A stretch of 64,000 nucleotides of DNA from Knoellia sp. p5-6-4 (GTDB lineage Bacteria > Actinomycetota > Actinomycetes > Actinomycetales > Dermatophilaceae), in the NCBI RefSeq assembly GCF_029222705.1, contig NZ_JARGZF010000001.1:926437-990436 (forward strand), read 5' to 3'. Below, in pieces: positions 15,548 to 23,792 of this stretch. The notes under the pieces are model-generated. The model did no database searches and had not been told where the DNA came from. It was given only the letters and a program-made list of their open reading frames with translations. How positions within the stretch are numbered: position 1 is the first letter of the stretch; each line of letters opens with the position of its first letter. The translations under genes were made by a program, and so were the position numbers.

Positions 15548-17719
15548 TCAGTCCCCGGATTCCCTTGCGGCAGAGGCACTTTCGAAGACCTCGACGGCGT
15601 CGGCCCCACCGAGGATGGCCAGGACCTGCGCGCCGTAGAGGCCGAGCTTGCGTGCACCCACACCGGCAATGCGTGACAGATCGGACTCGTCGGCCGGCTC
15701 TGCCTCGGCAATGGCGGTCAGCGTCGCGTCGGTGAAGACGACGTAGGCCGGCACGCTCGCCGCGCGCGCGGTGGCAAGCCGCCACTCGCGCAGCCGCTCA
15801 AAGGTCGCCTCGTCGTAGCTCGGCGGGCACTCGTCGCACCGGCCGGTCTTGCGCTGGGCGGCGGTGACCAGCTCCGCGCCGCAGCCCTTGCACTTCGCGG
15901 GCAGGGACGGCTTGAGGGAGGCTCCCCGCGAGCCTGCGGCACGGGCCGCCTTGCGCGGCGCCCGCGCGCCATCGCCGAGGATGCTTGCCGTGCCGTCGAG
16001 GAAGCGCGACGGCCGCCGCGTGGCCCGTGCGCCGGGGGTGCGGGCCCCGGCCCACGACAGGCGCAGCTCGCGGCGGGCGCGGGTCATGCCGACGTACATC
16101 AGGCGGCGCTCCTCCTCGATCGCCTCCGCGGTGTCGGCCATGGCGATCGGCAGGAAGCCGTCGGAGACCCCGGCGAGGAAGACGGTGTCCCACTCCAGGC
16201 CTTTGGCGGCATGCAGCGACGCCAGCGTCACCCCCTGCACGGTGGGCGCGTGCTGGGCGGCGGCCCGCTCGTCGAGCTCGCGCACGAACTGGGGCAGCCG
16301 CGCATCGGGGCTGGTGGCGACGAGCTCGTCGGCGAGCGCGGCGAGGGCGGCGAGCGACTCCCAGCGCTCACGGGTCGCGCCTCCGCTCGAGGGGGCTTCG
16401 CGCGTCCACCCGGCGCCGACGAGGATGTCGCGCACGAGGTCGGTCAGGGGCTGGCTGCCGTCGTCGGAGCGGGCTCCGCCGCGCATCAGCAGGATGGCGT
16501 CGCGGACCTCCTTGCGCGCGAAGAACCGCTCGCCTCCGCGCACCAGGTAGGGGATGTCGCGCTCGGCCAGCGCCGACTCGAAGGCCTCGGACTGCCCGTT
16601 GGTGCGGAACAGGATCGCCATGTCGGCAGGTGAGGCGCCGGCGGCCACCCGCTCGGCGATCTCCCCCGCGATGGCCGCGGCCTCGGCCGGGTCGTCGGGG
16701 TGGGAGCTGAGCACGGGCTGTGGCCCGGGCTCGGCCTGGGCCTCGAGCTGGACGCTGTGGCTGCGCGCCTGGCCGCCCGGCCCGCGGACCACGAGGTTGG
16801 CCAGCGAGACGATCTGGGGCGTCGAGCGGTAGTTGCGCACGAGCCGCACCACCTTGGCCCGCGGGTGCTTCTGGGTGAACCCCAGCAGGTGACGAGGGCT
16901 GGCGCCCGTGAAGGAGTAGATGGTCTGGGTGGGGTCGCCCACGACGCAGACGTCGTCGCGCTCCCCCACCCACAGGTCGAGCAGGCGCTGCTGGAGGGCG
17001 TTGACGTCCTGGTACTCGTCGACGACGAAGTGGCGGTACTGCTGGCGCACCGTGCGCGCGATGTCGTCGTGCTCGGCGAGGATGCCCACCGTCACCAGCA
17101 GCACGTCCTCGAAGTCGATGACGCCCCGGTCGGCCTTGACCTCCTCGTAGACCTCGAGGAGTCGAGCCATCCCGGTGGCGTCGATGCCCGGGGGCTCGCG
17201 GCGCGCGGCGGTGGCGGCCGCGGCATACGTCTCGGGGGTGAGCATGTTGACCTTGGCCCACTCCACCTCCGCGGCGAGGTCGCGGATGCCGGTGCGGTCG
17301 AACTGCAGCCGCAGCGACGCCGCGGCCTGCGCCACGGCGGGCGCCTTGTGGCTCATCACCTCGGGCGCCGCCCCGCCGACGGCCTGGGGCCAGAAGTAGT
17401 GGAGCTGGCGCAGCGCAGCGGCGTGGAAGGTGCGGGCCTGCACGCCACCGACGCCGAGGTCGCGCAGCCGGGTGCGCATCTCACCGGCCGCACGCGCCGT
17501 GAAGGTCACGGCCAGCACCCGCTGCGGCTGGTAGGCGCCGGCGAGGACGCCGTAGGCGATGCGGTGGGTGATCGCCCTGGTCTTGCCGGTGCCGGCCCCG
17601 GCCAGCACGCACATCGGCCCCAGCGGGCTCGCCGCCACCTCGCGCTGCTCGGGGTCGAGCGCGGCCAGGACGGCGTCGGCGGAGGGATGGGTGGGGAGGG
17701 CGGGGCTGGTCGTCGACAT
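15548..17719 (-). CDS. uvrD2: ATP-dependent DNA helicase UvrD2
   Basis: A 723-residue SF1A 3'-5' helicase. Walker A AGAGTGKT is at residues 40-47; motif II reads VVDEYQD. The C-terminal part carries a zinc-ribbon (CKGCGAEL...CDEC, about residues 610-640) and an HRDC domain (about 650-715), the arrangement that defines UvrD2. In mycobacteria UvrD2 is essential and unwinds 3'-tailed duplexes, with the tetracysteine module needed for strand separation (known of the family). Start ATG 17719 (MSTTSPALP) is chosen where homology begins; there is no clear ribosome binding site. Divergent from the mycoredoxin gene. Confidence 0.95.
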   Translation of the reverse strand: MSTTSPALPTHPSADAVLAALDPEQREVAASPLGPMCVLAGAGTGKTRAITHRIAYGVLAGAYQPQRVLAVTFTARAAGEMRTRLRDLGVGGVQARTFHAAALRQLHYFWPQAVGGAAPEVMSHKAPAVAQAAASLRLQFDRTGIRDLAAEVEWAKVNMLTPETYAAAATAARREPPGIDATGMARLLEVYEEVKADRGVIDFEDVLLVTVGILAEHDDIARTVRQQYRHFVVDEYQDVNALQQRLLDLWVGERDDVCVVGDPTQTIYSFTGASPRHLLGFTQKHPRAKVVRLVRNYRSTPQIVSLANLVVRGPGGQARSHSVQLEAQAEPGPQPVLSSHPDDPAEAAAIAGEIAERVAAGASPADMAILFRTNGQSEAFESALAERDIPYLVRGGERFFARKEVRDAILLMRGGARSDDGSQPLTDLVRDILVGAGWTREAPSSGGATRERWESLAALAALADELVATSPDARLPQFVRELDERAAAQHAPTVQGVTLASLHAAKGLEWDTVFLAGVSDGFLPIAMADTAEAIEEERRLMYVGMTRARRELRLSWAGARTPGARATRRPSRFLDGTASILGDGARAPRKAARAAGSRGASLKPSLPAKCKGCGAELVTAAQRKTGRCDECPPSYDEATFERLREWRLATARAASVPAYVVFTDATLTAIAEAEPADESDLSRIAGVGARKLGLYGAQVLAILGGADAVEVFESASAARESGD

Positions 17720-17760
17720 CGCAGGTGAGTCTCTCAGACCTCCCCGACGGAGCTCGATCG

Positions 17761-17786
17761 GGAAGTTTTGAGAGGATTGCGGCGTT
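17761..17786 (+). promoter_or_regulatory. sigma-R/SigH-like promoter of the mycoredoxin gene
   Basis: GGAAG (17761-17765), exactly 18 bases, then GTT preceded by C (17784-17786) matches the GGAAT-N18-GTT pattern of the thiol-oxidative-stress sigma factors with one change. It lies about 40 bases before the mycoredoxin ATG; mycoredoxins belong to the SigR/SigH regulon in other Actinobacteria. Confidence 0.6.
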
Positions 17787-17825
17787 GACTCCCCTGTTAA
17801 TTGACCCCTCAACGAGAGTTGGCCC

Positions 17826-18083
17826 ATGACCATCGAGGCTCCCGCTGCCGGCACCGTCACCATGTTCACGACGTCGTGGTGCGGCTACTGCGTCCGGCTC
17901 AAGTCCCAGATGAACCGGGAGGGCATCGACTTCACCGAGGTGAACATCGAGGAGCACCCGCAGAGCGCGGAGTTCGTCATGAAGGTCAACGGCGGCAACC
18001 AGACCGTCCCGACCCTGCTCTTCCCCGACGGCTCGGCGGCCACCAACCCCTCGATCAACGAGGTCAAGGCGCGCCTGTCCTGA
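17826..18083 (+). CDS. mrx1: mycoredoxin (glutaredoxin-like, CGYC)
   Basis: An 85-residue thioredoxin-fold protein with redox motif Cys19-Gly-Tyr-Cys22 and the cis-proline region TVPTLLF. Mycoredoxin-1 reduces mycothiol mixed disulfides, linking mycothiol to protein repair. It corresponds to Rv3198A between uvrD2 and nudC in M. tuberculosis. Start ATG 17826 has only a weak GAGAG upstream. The promoter at 17761 suggests induction by thiol oxidation. Its stop is 4 bases from the end of the convergent nudC gene. Confidence 0.94.
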   Translation: MTIEAPAAGTVTMFTTSWCGYCVRLKSQMNREGIDFTEVNIEEHPQSAEFVMKVNGGNQTVPTLLFPDGSAATNPSINEVKARLS

Positions 18084-18087
18084 GCCC

Positions 18088-19005
18088 TCAGGGGCGGCCC
18101 GGCACCTCCTGCCCCAGCCAGTGCTCGATGAGGCTGCGGGCGATCGACAGCCGCGGCGGGATGCCCGTGCTGCCCCCTGCCAGCTCGGCCAGCAGCTCCT
18201 CGCGGGTGACCCAGCGGGCCTCGGCGATCTCGCCCTCCTGCAGTGTCAGGTCGGTGTCGAGGGCCCGGGCCGTGAACCCCAGCATGAGCGAGGAGGGGAA
18301 CGGCCACGGCTGGTTGCCGAGGAAGCGCACGTCGGTCACCCGCACCCCCACCTCCTCGAACACCTCCCTGGCCACCGCGGCCTCCAGGCTCTCCCCCGGC
18401 TCCACGAAGCCGGCCAGCACCGAGTAGCGCCGCTCCGCCCACTGCGGCCCGCGAGCCAGCAGCAGCCGACCGGTGTCGTCGACCACCGACATGATCACCG
18501 CCGGGTCGGTGCGCGGGTAGTGCTCGCTGCCGTCGGCCGGGCAGCGGCGCAGCCAGCCGCCCTGCTCCGGCACGGTCGGGGTGCCGCAGCGCGGGCAGTG
18601 CCCGTGGGTCCGGTGCCAGTTGAGCAGCCCGAGCGCGGTGGTCATCAGCCCGGCGTCACGGGCGTCGAGGTCGACCCCGACCTGTCGCAGGGTGCGCAGG
18701 TCGCGCGCATCGGCGTTGTCGGCCGAAGTCTCGTCCACTGCGAGGTATGCCGTGCGGTCACCGTCCTGCCCGAGGAAGACCGCGAGCGCGTTGCGGTCCG
18801 TCGGGAGCGGACCCCGCAGTGCAAGCGCCGGCCGGCCGTCCTGCTGGCAGACCTCGGCCGAGCCGTCGACCACCGCGAGCACCCGGGTCGCCGGGTCGTC
18901 CAGGAGGCCCGCCACCAGCTGCGGGTCGCCGCGGCGGTGCGCCGCGCGGTCGAGCGCGGTCCGGGCGAGGGACAGATTCACGAGAGTTTCGGGGGGTCGG
19001 CCCAC
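18088..19005 (-). CDS. nudC: NAD+ diphosphatase NudC
   Basis: A 305-residue NudC: an N-terminal domain, a zinc ribbon with two cysteine pairs (HCPRCGTPTVP...CP, about residue 145), a Nudix box GFVEPGESLEAAVAREVFEE, and the NudC-specific NQPWPFPSSLM just after it. The enzyme cleaves NAD(H) to NMN(H) and AMP and can remove NAD caps from RNA. Start GTG 19005 lies 7 nt after TAGGGT; GTG 18981 is possible. Divergent from the phosphotransferase with only 41 bases between starts. Matches Rv3199c by position. Confidence 0.94.
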   Translation of the reverse strand: MGRPPETLVNLSLARTALDRAAHRRGDPQLVAGLLDDPATRVLAVVDGSAEVCQQDGRPALALRGPLPTDRNALAVFLGQDGDRTAYLAVDETSADNADARDLRTLRQVGVDLDARDAGLMTTALGLLNWHRTHGHCPRCGTPTVPEQGGWLRRCPADGSEHYPRTDPAVIMSVVDDTGRLLLARGPQWAERRYSVLAGFVEPGESLEAAVAREVFEEVGVRVTDVRFLGNQPWPFPSSLMLGFTARALDTDLTLQEGEIAEARWVTREELLAELAGGSTGIPPRLSIARSLIEHWLGQEVPGRP

Positions 19006-19046
19006 AGGTCCAACCCTAGGGCCGGTCCCCGGCATACGGTGGGCGC

Positions 19047-20339
19047 GTGGATCGCAGCCCCCTCTACCTCGCCGCCCTGGCCAGCGCTGCCGTGCCGGGC
19101 CTCGACCCGGCGAGCGTCGAGGCCCTGCCGAGCGAGCCGGGCCAGCTCTTCGACGTGGCCTTCGTGCAGGACACCCAGCACCGGCGGTGGGTCGTGCGGG
19201 CGCCACGCACCCAGGCAGCAGGTGCGCAGATGGACGTCACGGTGGCGCTGCTGGGACTCCTGGCCCGCCGCCTGCCGTTCGCGGTCCCCACCCCGAAGGG
19301 GTTCGCCCAGCTGAAGGAGGGCGGGCGCGCCGCCGTCTACCCCTACCTGGCCGGGCAGAACATCAGCTTCGCGGCGCTGCCGCCCGGCCCCGGCCTGGCC
19401 GCTGAGCTCGGCCGCACCATCGCGGCGCTGCACAACGCCGACCACCAGCTCTTCGACGAGGCGGGCCTGCCGGCCTACGACCCCGACACCTACCGCACCC
19501 GCCGGCTCGCCGAGCTCGACCGGGCCGCGGCCACCGGCCACGTGCCCACCGCGCTGCTCGGCCGGTGGGAGCGCGCCCTCGAGGACGTCTCGCTGTGGCG
19601 GTTCGCCCCGACCCCGACCCATGGCGACCTCACGGGCGACCAGGTGCTCGCGGTGTTCGACGACGAGGGCGACGTCTCCACGGGACGCATCCGGGCGTTC
19701 ACCGGCTGGGAGGACGCCAAGGTGGCCGACCCCGCCGACGACTTCGCCTCCCTCGTGTGGCAAGCCTCCCCGGAAGCCTTCGAGACGGTGCTCGAGGCCT
19801 ACGCGCACGCGCGGGTCGAGCGGCCCGACAAGAACCTGGAGCAGCGGGCCCGCCTTGCCGCCGAGATGCGCGTCGTCACCGACCTCATGGGGGCGGTGGC
19901 CTCCGACGACCGCAGGCTCATCGACCGCCACGCGGCGGCCCTGCGGCGGCTCGACGACCGCGTGCACGCCGAGGAGGAGCCGGCCGACGACTACCGCCAC
20001 GCAGCCGAGGTGCGCCCGGCGCGCACCGGTCCGCTGCTCGTGCCGCCGCACTTCGACCTCGGCGACGACCACGAGGACGACGTCGACGACGACGTCGCGG
20101 TGATGTTCGCCAAGACCGCCCCCGACGAGGACGCGCCACCGGAGGGAGCCGACCGCCCCACCGACCCCGCCGACGCCGAGGGGTCCGAGGCCGCCGACGA
20201 GACCCCTGCCTCCGACGGGCTCGAGGCCTCCGACGAGACGCGGAGCGCCGCGCCGGTCCCAGGCCCGGTGGTCCGGCGTGAGGTCGAGTTCGAGGAGCCC
20301 GGCCCGCAGTTCGAGGCCGGCTACGACCCCCGGCCCTGA
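19047..20339 (+). CDS. aminoglycoside/macrolide phosphotransferase-like protein (APH fold)
   Basis: A 430-residue protein whose first 310 residues have the APH kinase fold: HGDLTGDQVL (catalytic loop, His192-Asp194) and a downstream WEDAKVADPADDF metal motif. It resembles macrolide 2'-phosphotransferases of Actinobacteria such as those of Brachybacterium. The last 120 residues are a highly acidic Glu/Asp/Ala/Pro tail not part of the kinase. Start GTG 19047 lies 6 nt after TACGGT, which overlaps a GTATGCCG-word copy. Being four genes from whiB7, a role in drug tolerance is plausible but unproven; an unrelated metabolite kinase is the alternative. Confidence 0.85.
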   Translation: MDRSPLYLAALASAAVPGLDPASVEALPSEPGQLFDVAFVQDTQHRRWVVRAPRTQAAGAQMDVTVALLGLLARRLPFAVPTPKGFAQLKEGGRAAVYPYLAGQNISFAALPPGPGLAAELGRTIAALHNADHQLFDEAGLPAYDPDTYRTRRLAELDRAAATGHVPTALLGRWERALEDVSLWRFAPTPTHGDLTGDQVLAVFDDEGDVSTGRIRAFTGWEDAKVADPADDFASLVWQASPEAFETVLEAYAHARVERPDKNLEQRARLAAEMRVVTDLMGAVASDDRRLIDRHAAALRRLDDRVHAEEEPADDYRHAAEVRPARTGPLLVPPHFDLGDDHEDDVDDDVAVMFAKTAPDEDAPPEGADRPTDPADAEGSEAADETPASDGLEASDETRSAAPVPGPVVRREVEFEEPGPQFEAGYDPRP

Positions 20340-20345
20340 GGCCGG

Positions 20346-23300
20346 TCAGCTCGGGATGCCGCCGAGCACCTCGGCCAGGCCCGCCTCGTCGGGAAGGTCG
20401 GGCCAGACGGTCTCGCCGCTGACGGCGTAGTAGAACGCGGCGTCCACCTGCTCGAGGTCCAGGCCGCGCAGTCGGGCGAATGCCACGCGGTAGGCAGCGA
20501 GCTGCAGAGCCCTCGTCCGGGCGGCCTCACCTGTCGGCTTGGCACCGGTCTTCCAGTCGACGATGGTGAACCCGCCGTCGCGCCGGCGGAACACCGCGTC
20601 GATGCGCCCTCGCACCGCCATCGCGTCGATGACGGTCTCGACGGCGATCTCGATCTCCACCGGGGCGCGGCCGGCCCACTCGCTGGCGAGGAAGTGCTCC
20701 TTCATGGCGGGGAGCTCCGCGTCGTCGCCCGGGTCCTCGTCGGCGCTGCCGGGGAGCTCGAGCAGGTCGACCATGGCCGCCCGGGCGTAGTGCTGCTCCA
20801 CCCAGGCGTGGAAGGCGGTGCCGCGGCGGGCGGCGAGCGCCGGCGGCTGCGGCATCGGCCTGCGCAGGGAGGTGGCGAAGGCGTCGGCATCCTGCGCGAG
20901 CGCCACCAGCGCCGACGTCGAGAGGTGGCGCGGCACGGCGACGACCTGCTCCCGGCGCTGGGTCAGGCGCGCCCGTTCGGCCAGCAGCAGCTCGAGCTCC
21001 TCGAGGATCGGCACCTCCTCGCCGGGGATCGGCAGGGGGGCCTGGCCCTCCAGGCCGCGCGGCGCGCTGCGGGTGGGGGCGGCGGTCTCCACGGCCGACC
21101 GGACGGCCGCAGCCGCGCGAACGAGGTCCTCGGCCCGCTCGGGGCTGGCCGGCCACCGCACCGCGAGGGCCTCGGCGTCCCGGGGGTTCTGGCAGGTCTC
21201 GGGCCTCTCCGGGTCGGGCATCTCGACCCACACCTGCCGCTCGACCGGCAGGCCGGACGTCTCGACCACCTCGGTGAGGAAGCGCGAGGTCACCCTCGGC
21301 GTGCCGGGGCCGGCCCAGACCGGGGCGGTCAGCAGCATCTCGCCGCGTGCGCGGGTCAAGGCGACGTAGGCGAGCCGGCGCTCCTCGACGACTCCGTGCT
21401 CTCCCCCGGCCTGGATGAACGCGTTGGCCTTGGCCTCGACGTCGGTCCAGTCCTCGGCGCTGCGCCACTCCCACACCGGCAGGCCGTCGCGGTCGCCGCG
21501 CAGGTCGTAGGGCACGCCCGACAGCCCCCCGCACCAGCCGCGGTCCTTGGGGGCGGCCACGACCCACTCGGTGCCGTCGTGGGTCGACTTGGCGTAGTTG
21601 AGCGCCGGGAAGGACCCCTCGACCAGGCCGGGAACGGCGACAGCGTCCCACTCCAGCCCCTTGGCGGCGTGCACCGTGAGGATCTGCACCGCGTCGGGCG
21701 AGGCCTCGATGTAGCCCTTGTCGAGACCGCGCTCCTCCTTCAGGGCCGCCTCCAGCCAGCTGAGGAAGCCCGCGAGGTTGGGCCGGTCGGCGCTGGCGGT
21801 GAAGCCCGCCGCGACGTCGGCGAAGGCGTCGAGGTGCGCCCGGGCCGCCGCGGGGCTGTAACCGGGTCGGGACAGCACCTCGATGTCGAGGCCCAGCGCC
21901 CGCTCCGCCTCCCCCACGAGGTCGGCCAGCGGCAGCGCCGTGAGCGAGCGCAGCCGGCGGATGACCTGCTGGAGCCCGGCCAGGCGCTGCAGCGCCGGCT
22001 CGCTGACCCACTGCCCGGTGTGGCTTCGCCATCCCGGCCTGGGGAGCTCGTCGATGGCCTCGACGATGCTCGGCTGGTCGACGGCGTCGGGCGACTGCTC
22101 GCGCACCCCCGAGGGGTCGGTGACCGGCCTGTCCTCGTCGCTGTTGCCAGCAGGCTCGGCGGTCGGGTCGCCCGCGCCGGCAGCCTCGCCCGCGTCGGCA
22201 GTGTCGTCCGCCGGGGCCAGCCGGCTGCGGACCCGCTGCTGGTGGCGTGCCCACGCCATGAGCCCGTCGAGGTCGGCCGGTCCGAGGCGACACAGCGGAC
22301 CGGTGAGCAGCCGCATGAGCTGGTCGCCGCGGGTCGGGTCCTGCACGACGTGGAGCAGGGCCACGATGTCCTCGACCTCGGGGGTCAGCAGCAGGCCGCC
22401 GAGCCCGACCACCTCGTAGGGGATGTCACGGCTCTCGAGCGCGTCGATCACCGGGGCGAACTGCGACCGCTTGCGGCACAGCACCGCCGCGGTCTGCGCC
22501 CCGGCGGCCCGTCGGTCGGCGATCCACTCGGCCACGTGGGCGGCCTCGTCCTCGACCGTGAGCAGCCGGGCGACGCCGACCCGGCCGGGTCCGGCGGTGG
22601 GCGAGGGCCGCAGCTCCTCGACGTGCACCCGGGCGGCCTCCCGCAGCGGGGCCGCGACGTGGTTGGCCACGGTGAGGATCGCCCGGTGGTTGCGCCAGCT
22701 GGTGGACAGCGGCAGCTGGAGGGCGTCCTGCTCCTCGCGGAAGGCGCGAGGGAAGCGGCTGAGGGTCGTCGCGCTCGCCCCGCGCCAGCCGTAGATCGAC
22801 TGGTTGGGGTCGCCGACCGCGGTCACCGGCACCGGCTCCCCCGGTGCCACGAACAGCGCCCGCAGCAGCTCGAGCTGGGCCTCCGAGGTGTCCTGGAACT
22901 CGTCGAGCAGCACCGCCTTGAACCGCTGCCGCTCGATGGCGCCGATGTCATCGAACCGGGTCGCCAGCCGGGCGGCGAGGGCCATCTGGTCGGCGAAGTC
23001 CATCGCGTCGCGCTCGCGCTTGAGCGACAGGTAGCGCTCCACGATGGGCAGCACGGCGGCCCGCTCCCGCAGGGCGTCGCGCGCGGCCCGGGTCTCCTTG
23101 GGCAGGTCCTTGGCACGACTGGAGCCCTTCGGCAGCGCGGCGAGCGCGGCGTCGACCCGGGCGAGGTAGTCGCCGACGTCGGCCGGGGTCAGCAGGTGCT
23201 CGGCCATCTCGCCCGCGAGGTCGACGACGGCTGCGGTGATGGTGCTCTCGGCCTTGGTCACGGCGTCCATGGGCCCGTCGTAGGAGGCGACCACCTCGGC

Positions 23301-23792
23301 GGCGTACTGCCAGGCCGCCGCTTCGGACAGCAGCCGGGACTCCGACTCGTAGCCCAGCCGCAGCGCGTGCTCACGCACCAGCCGACCGGCATACGAGTGG
23401 TAGGTCGAGACGGTGGGCGTGCCGCCGAGGGTCTCGGCGTCCTCCTCGTCCTCGGGGGTCCACAGACCGGCGCGCTGGAGGCGGCGCAGGCGCTGGGTGA
23501 TGCGCTCGGCGAGCTCGGTGGCTGCCTTGCGGGTGAAGGTCAGGCCCAGCACCTGGTCGGGGTCGACGAGCCCGTTGGCCACCAGCCAGACGACGCGCGA
23601 CGCCATGGTCTCGGTCTTGCCCGACCCGGCGCCGGCCACGACGAGCAGGGGCGCGAGGGGCGCCTCGATGACGGCGCGCTGCTCGTCGGTCGGACGGTGC
23701 ATCTCGAGCGCGGAGGCGATGTCGTCGGCGGTGTAGGCCAGCGTGGCGACCCCCGAGGGCGAGGTGCCGGCGAGGTCGGTCGAGGTCGTCAC
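20346..23792 (-). CDS. adnB: AdnB subunit of the AdnAB helicase-nuclease
   Basis: A 1148-residue UvrD-like helicase with a C-terminal RecB-family nuclease. Walker A VVAGAGSGKT is at residues 51-60, motif II reads LLDEFQDTSEAQ, and the nuclease core GRIDAVFRRRDGGFTIVDWKTG lies near residue 1080 with the D..D-x-K pattern. AdnAB resects double-strand breaks in mycobacteria and other Actinobacteria, AdnB being the main motor (known). Start GTG 23792 overlaps the adnA stop by 4 nt. A Gly/Asp/Ala-rich insertion around residues 520-560 is low complexity. Its 3' end is six bases from the convergent phosphotransferase gene. Confidence 0.94.
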   Translation of the reverse strand: MTTSTDLAGTSPSGVATLAYTADDIASALEMHRPTDEQRAVIEAPLAPLLVVAGAGSGKTETMASRVVWLVANGLVDPDQVLGLTFTRKAATELAERITQRLRRLQRAGLWTPEDEEDAETLGGTPTVSTYHSYAGRLVREHALRLGYESESRLLSEAAAWQYAAEVVASYDGPMDAVTKAESTITAAVVDLAGEMAEHLLTPADVGDYLARVDAALAALPKGSSRAKDLPKETRAARDALRERAAVLPIVERYLSLKRERDAMDFADQMALAARLATRFDDIGAIERQRFKAVLLDEFQDTSEAQLELLRALFVAPGEPVPVTAVGDPNQSIYGWRGASATTLSRFPRAFREEQDALQLPLSTSWRNHRAILTVANHVAAPLREAARVHVEELRPSPTAGPGRVGVARLLTVEDEAAHVAEWIADRRAAGAQTAAVLCRKRSQFAPVIDALESRDIPYEVVGLGGLLLTPEVEDIVALLHVVQDPTRGDQLMRLLTGPLCRLGPADLDGLMAWARHQQRVRSRLAPADDTADAGEAAGAGDPTAEPAGNSDEDRPVTDPSGVREQSPDAVDQPSIVEAIDELPRPGWRSHTGQWVSEPALQRLAGLQQVIRRLRSLTALPLADLVGEAERALGLDIEVLSRPGYSPAAARAHLDAFADVAAGFTASADRPNLAGFLSWLEAALKEERGLDKGYIEASPDAVQILTVHAAKGLEWDAVAVPGLVEGSFPALNYAKSTHDGTEWVVAAPKDRGWCGGLSGVPYDLRGDRDGLPVWEWRSAEDWTDVEAKANAFIQAGGEHGVVEERRLAYVALTRARGEMLLTAPVWAGPGTPRVTSRFLTEVVETSGLPVERQVWVEMPDPERPETCQNPRDAEALAVRWPASPERAEDLVRAAAAVRSAVETAAPTRSAPRGLEGQAPLPIPGEEVPILEELELLLAERARLTQRREQVVAVPRHLSTSALVALAQDADAFATSLRRPMPQPPALAARRGTAFHAWVEQHYARAAMVDLLELPGSADEDPGDDAELPAMKEHFLASEWAGRAPVEIEIAVETVIDAMAVRGRIDAVFRRRDGGFTIVDWKTGAKPTGEAARTRALQLAAYRVAFARLRGLDLEQVDAAFYYAVSGETVWPDLPDEAGLAEVLGGIPS

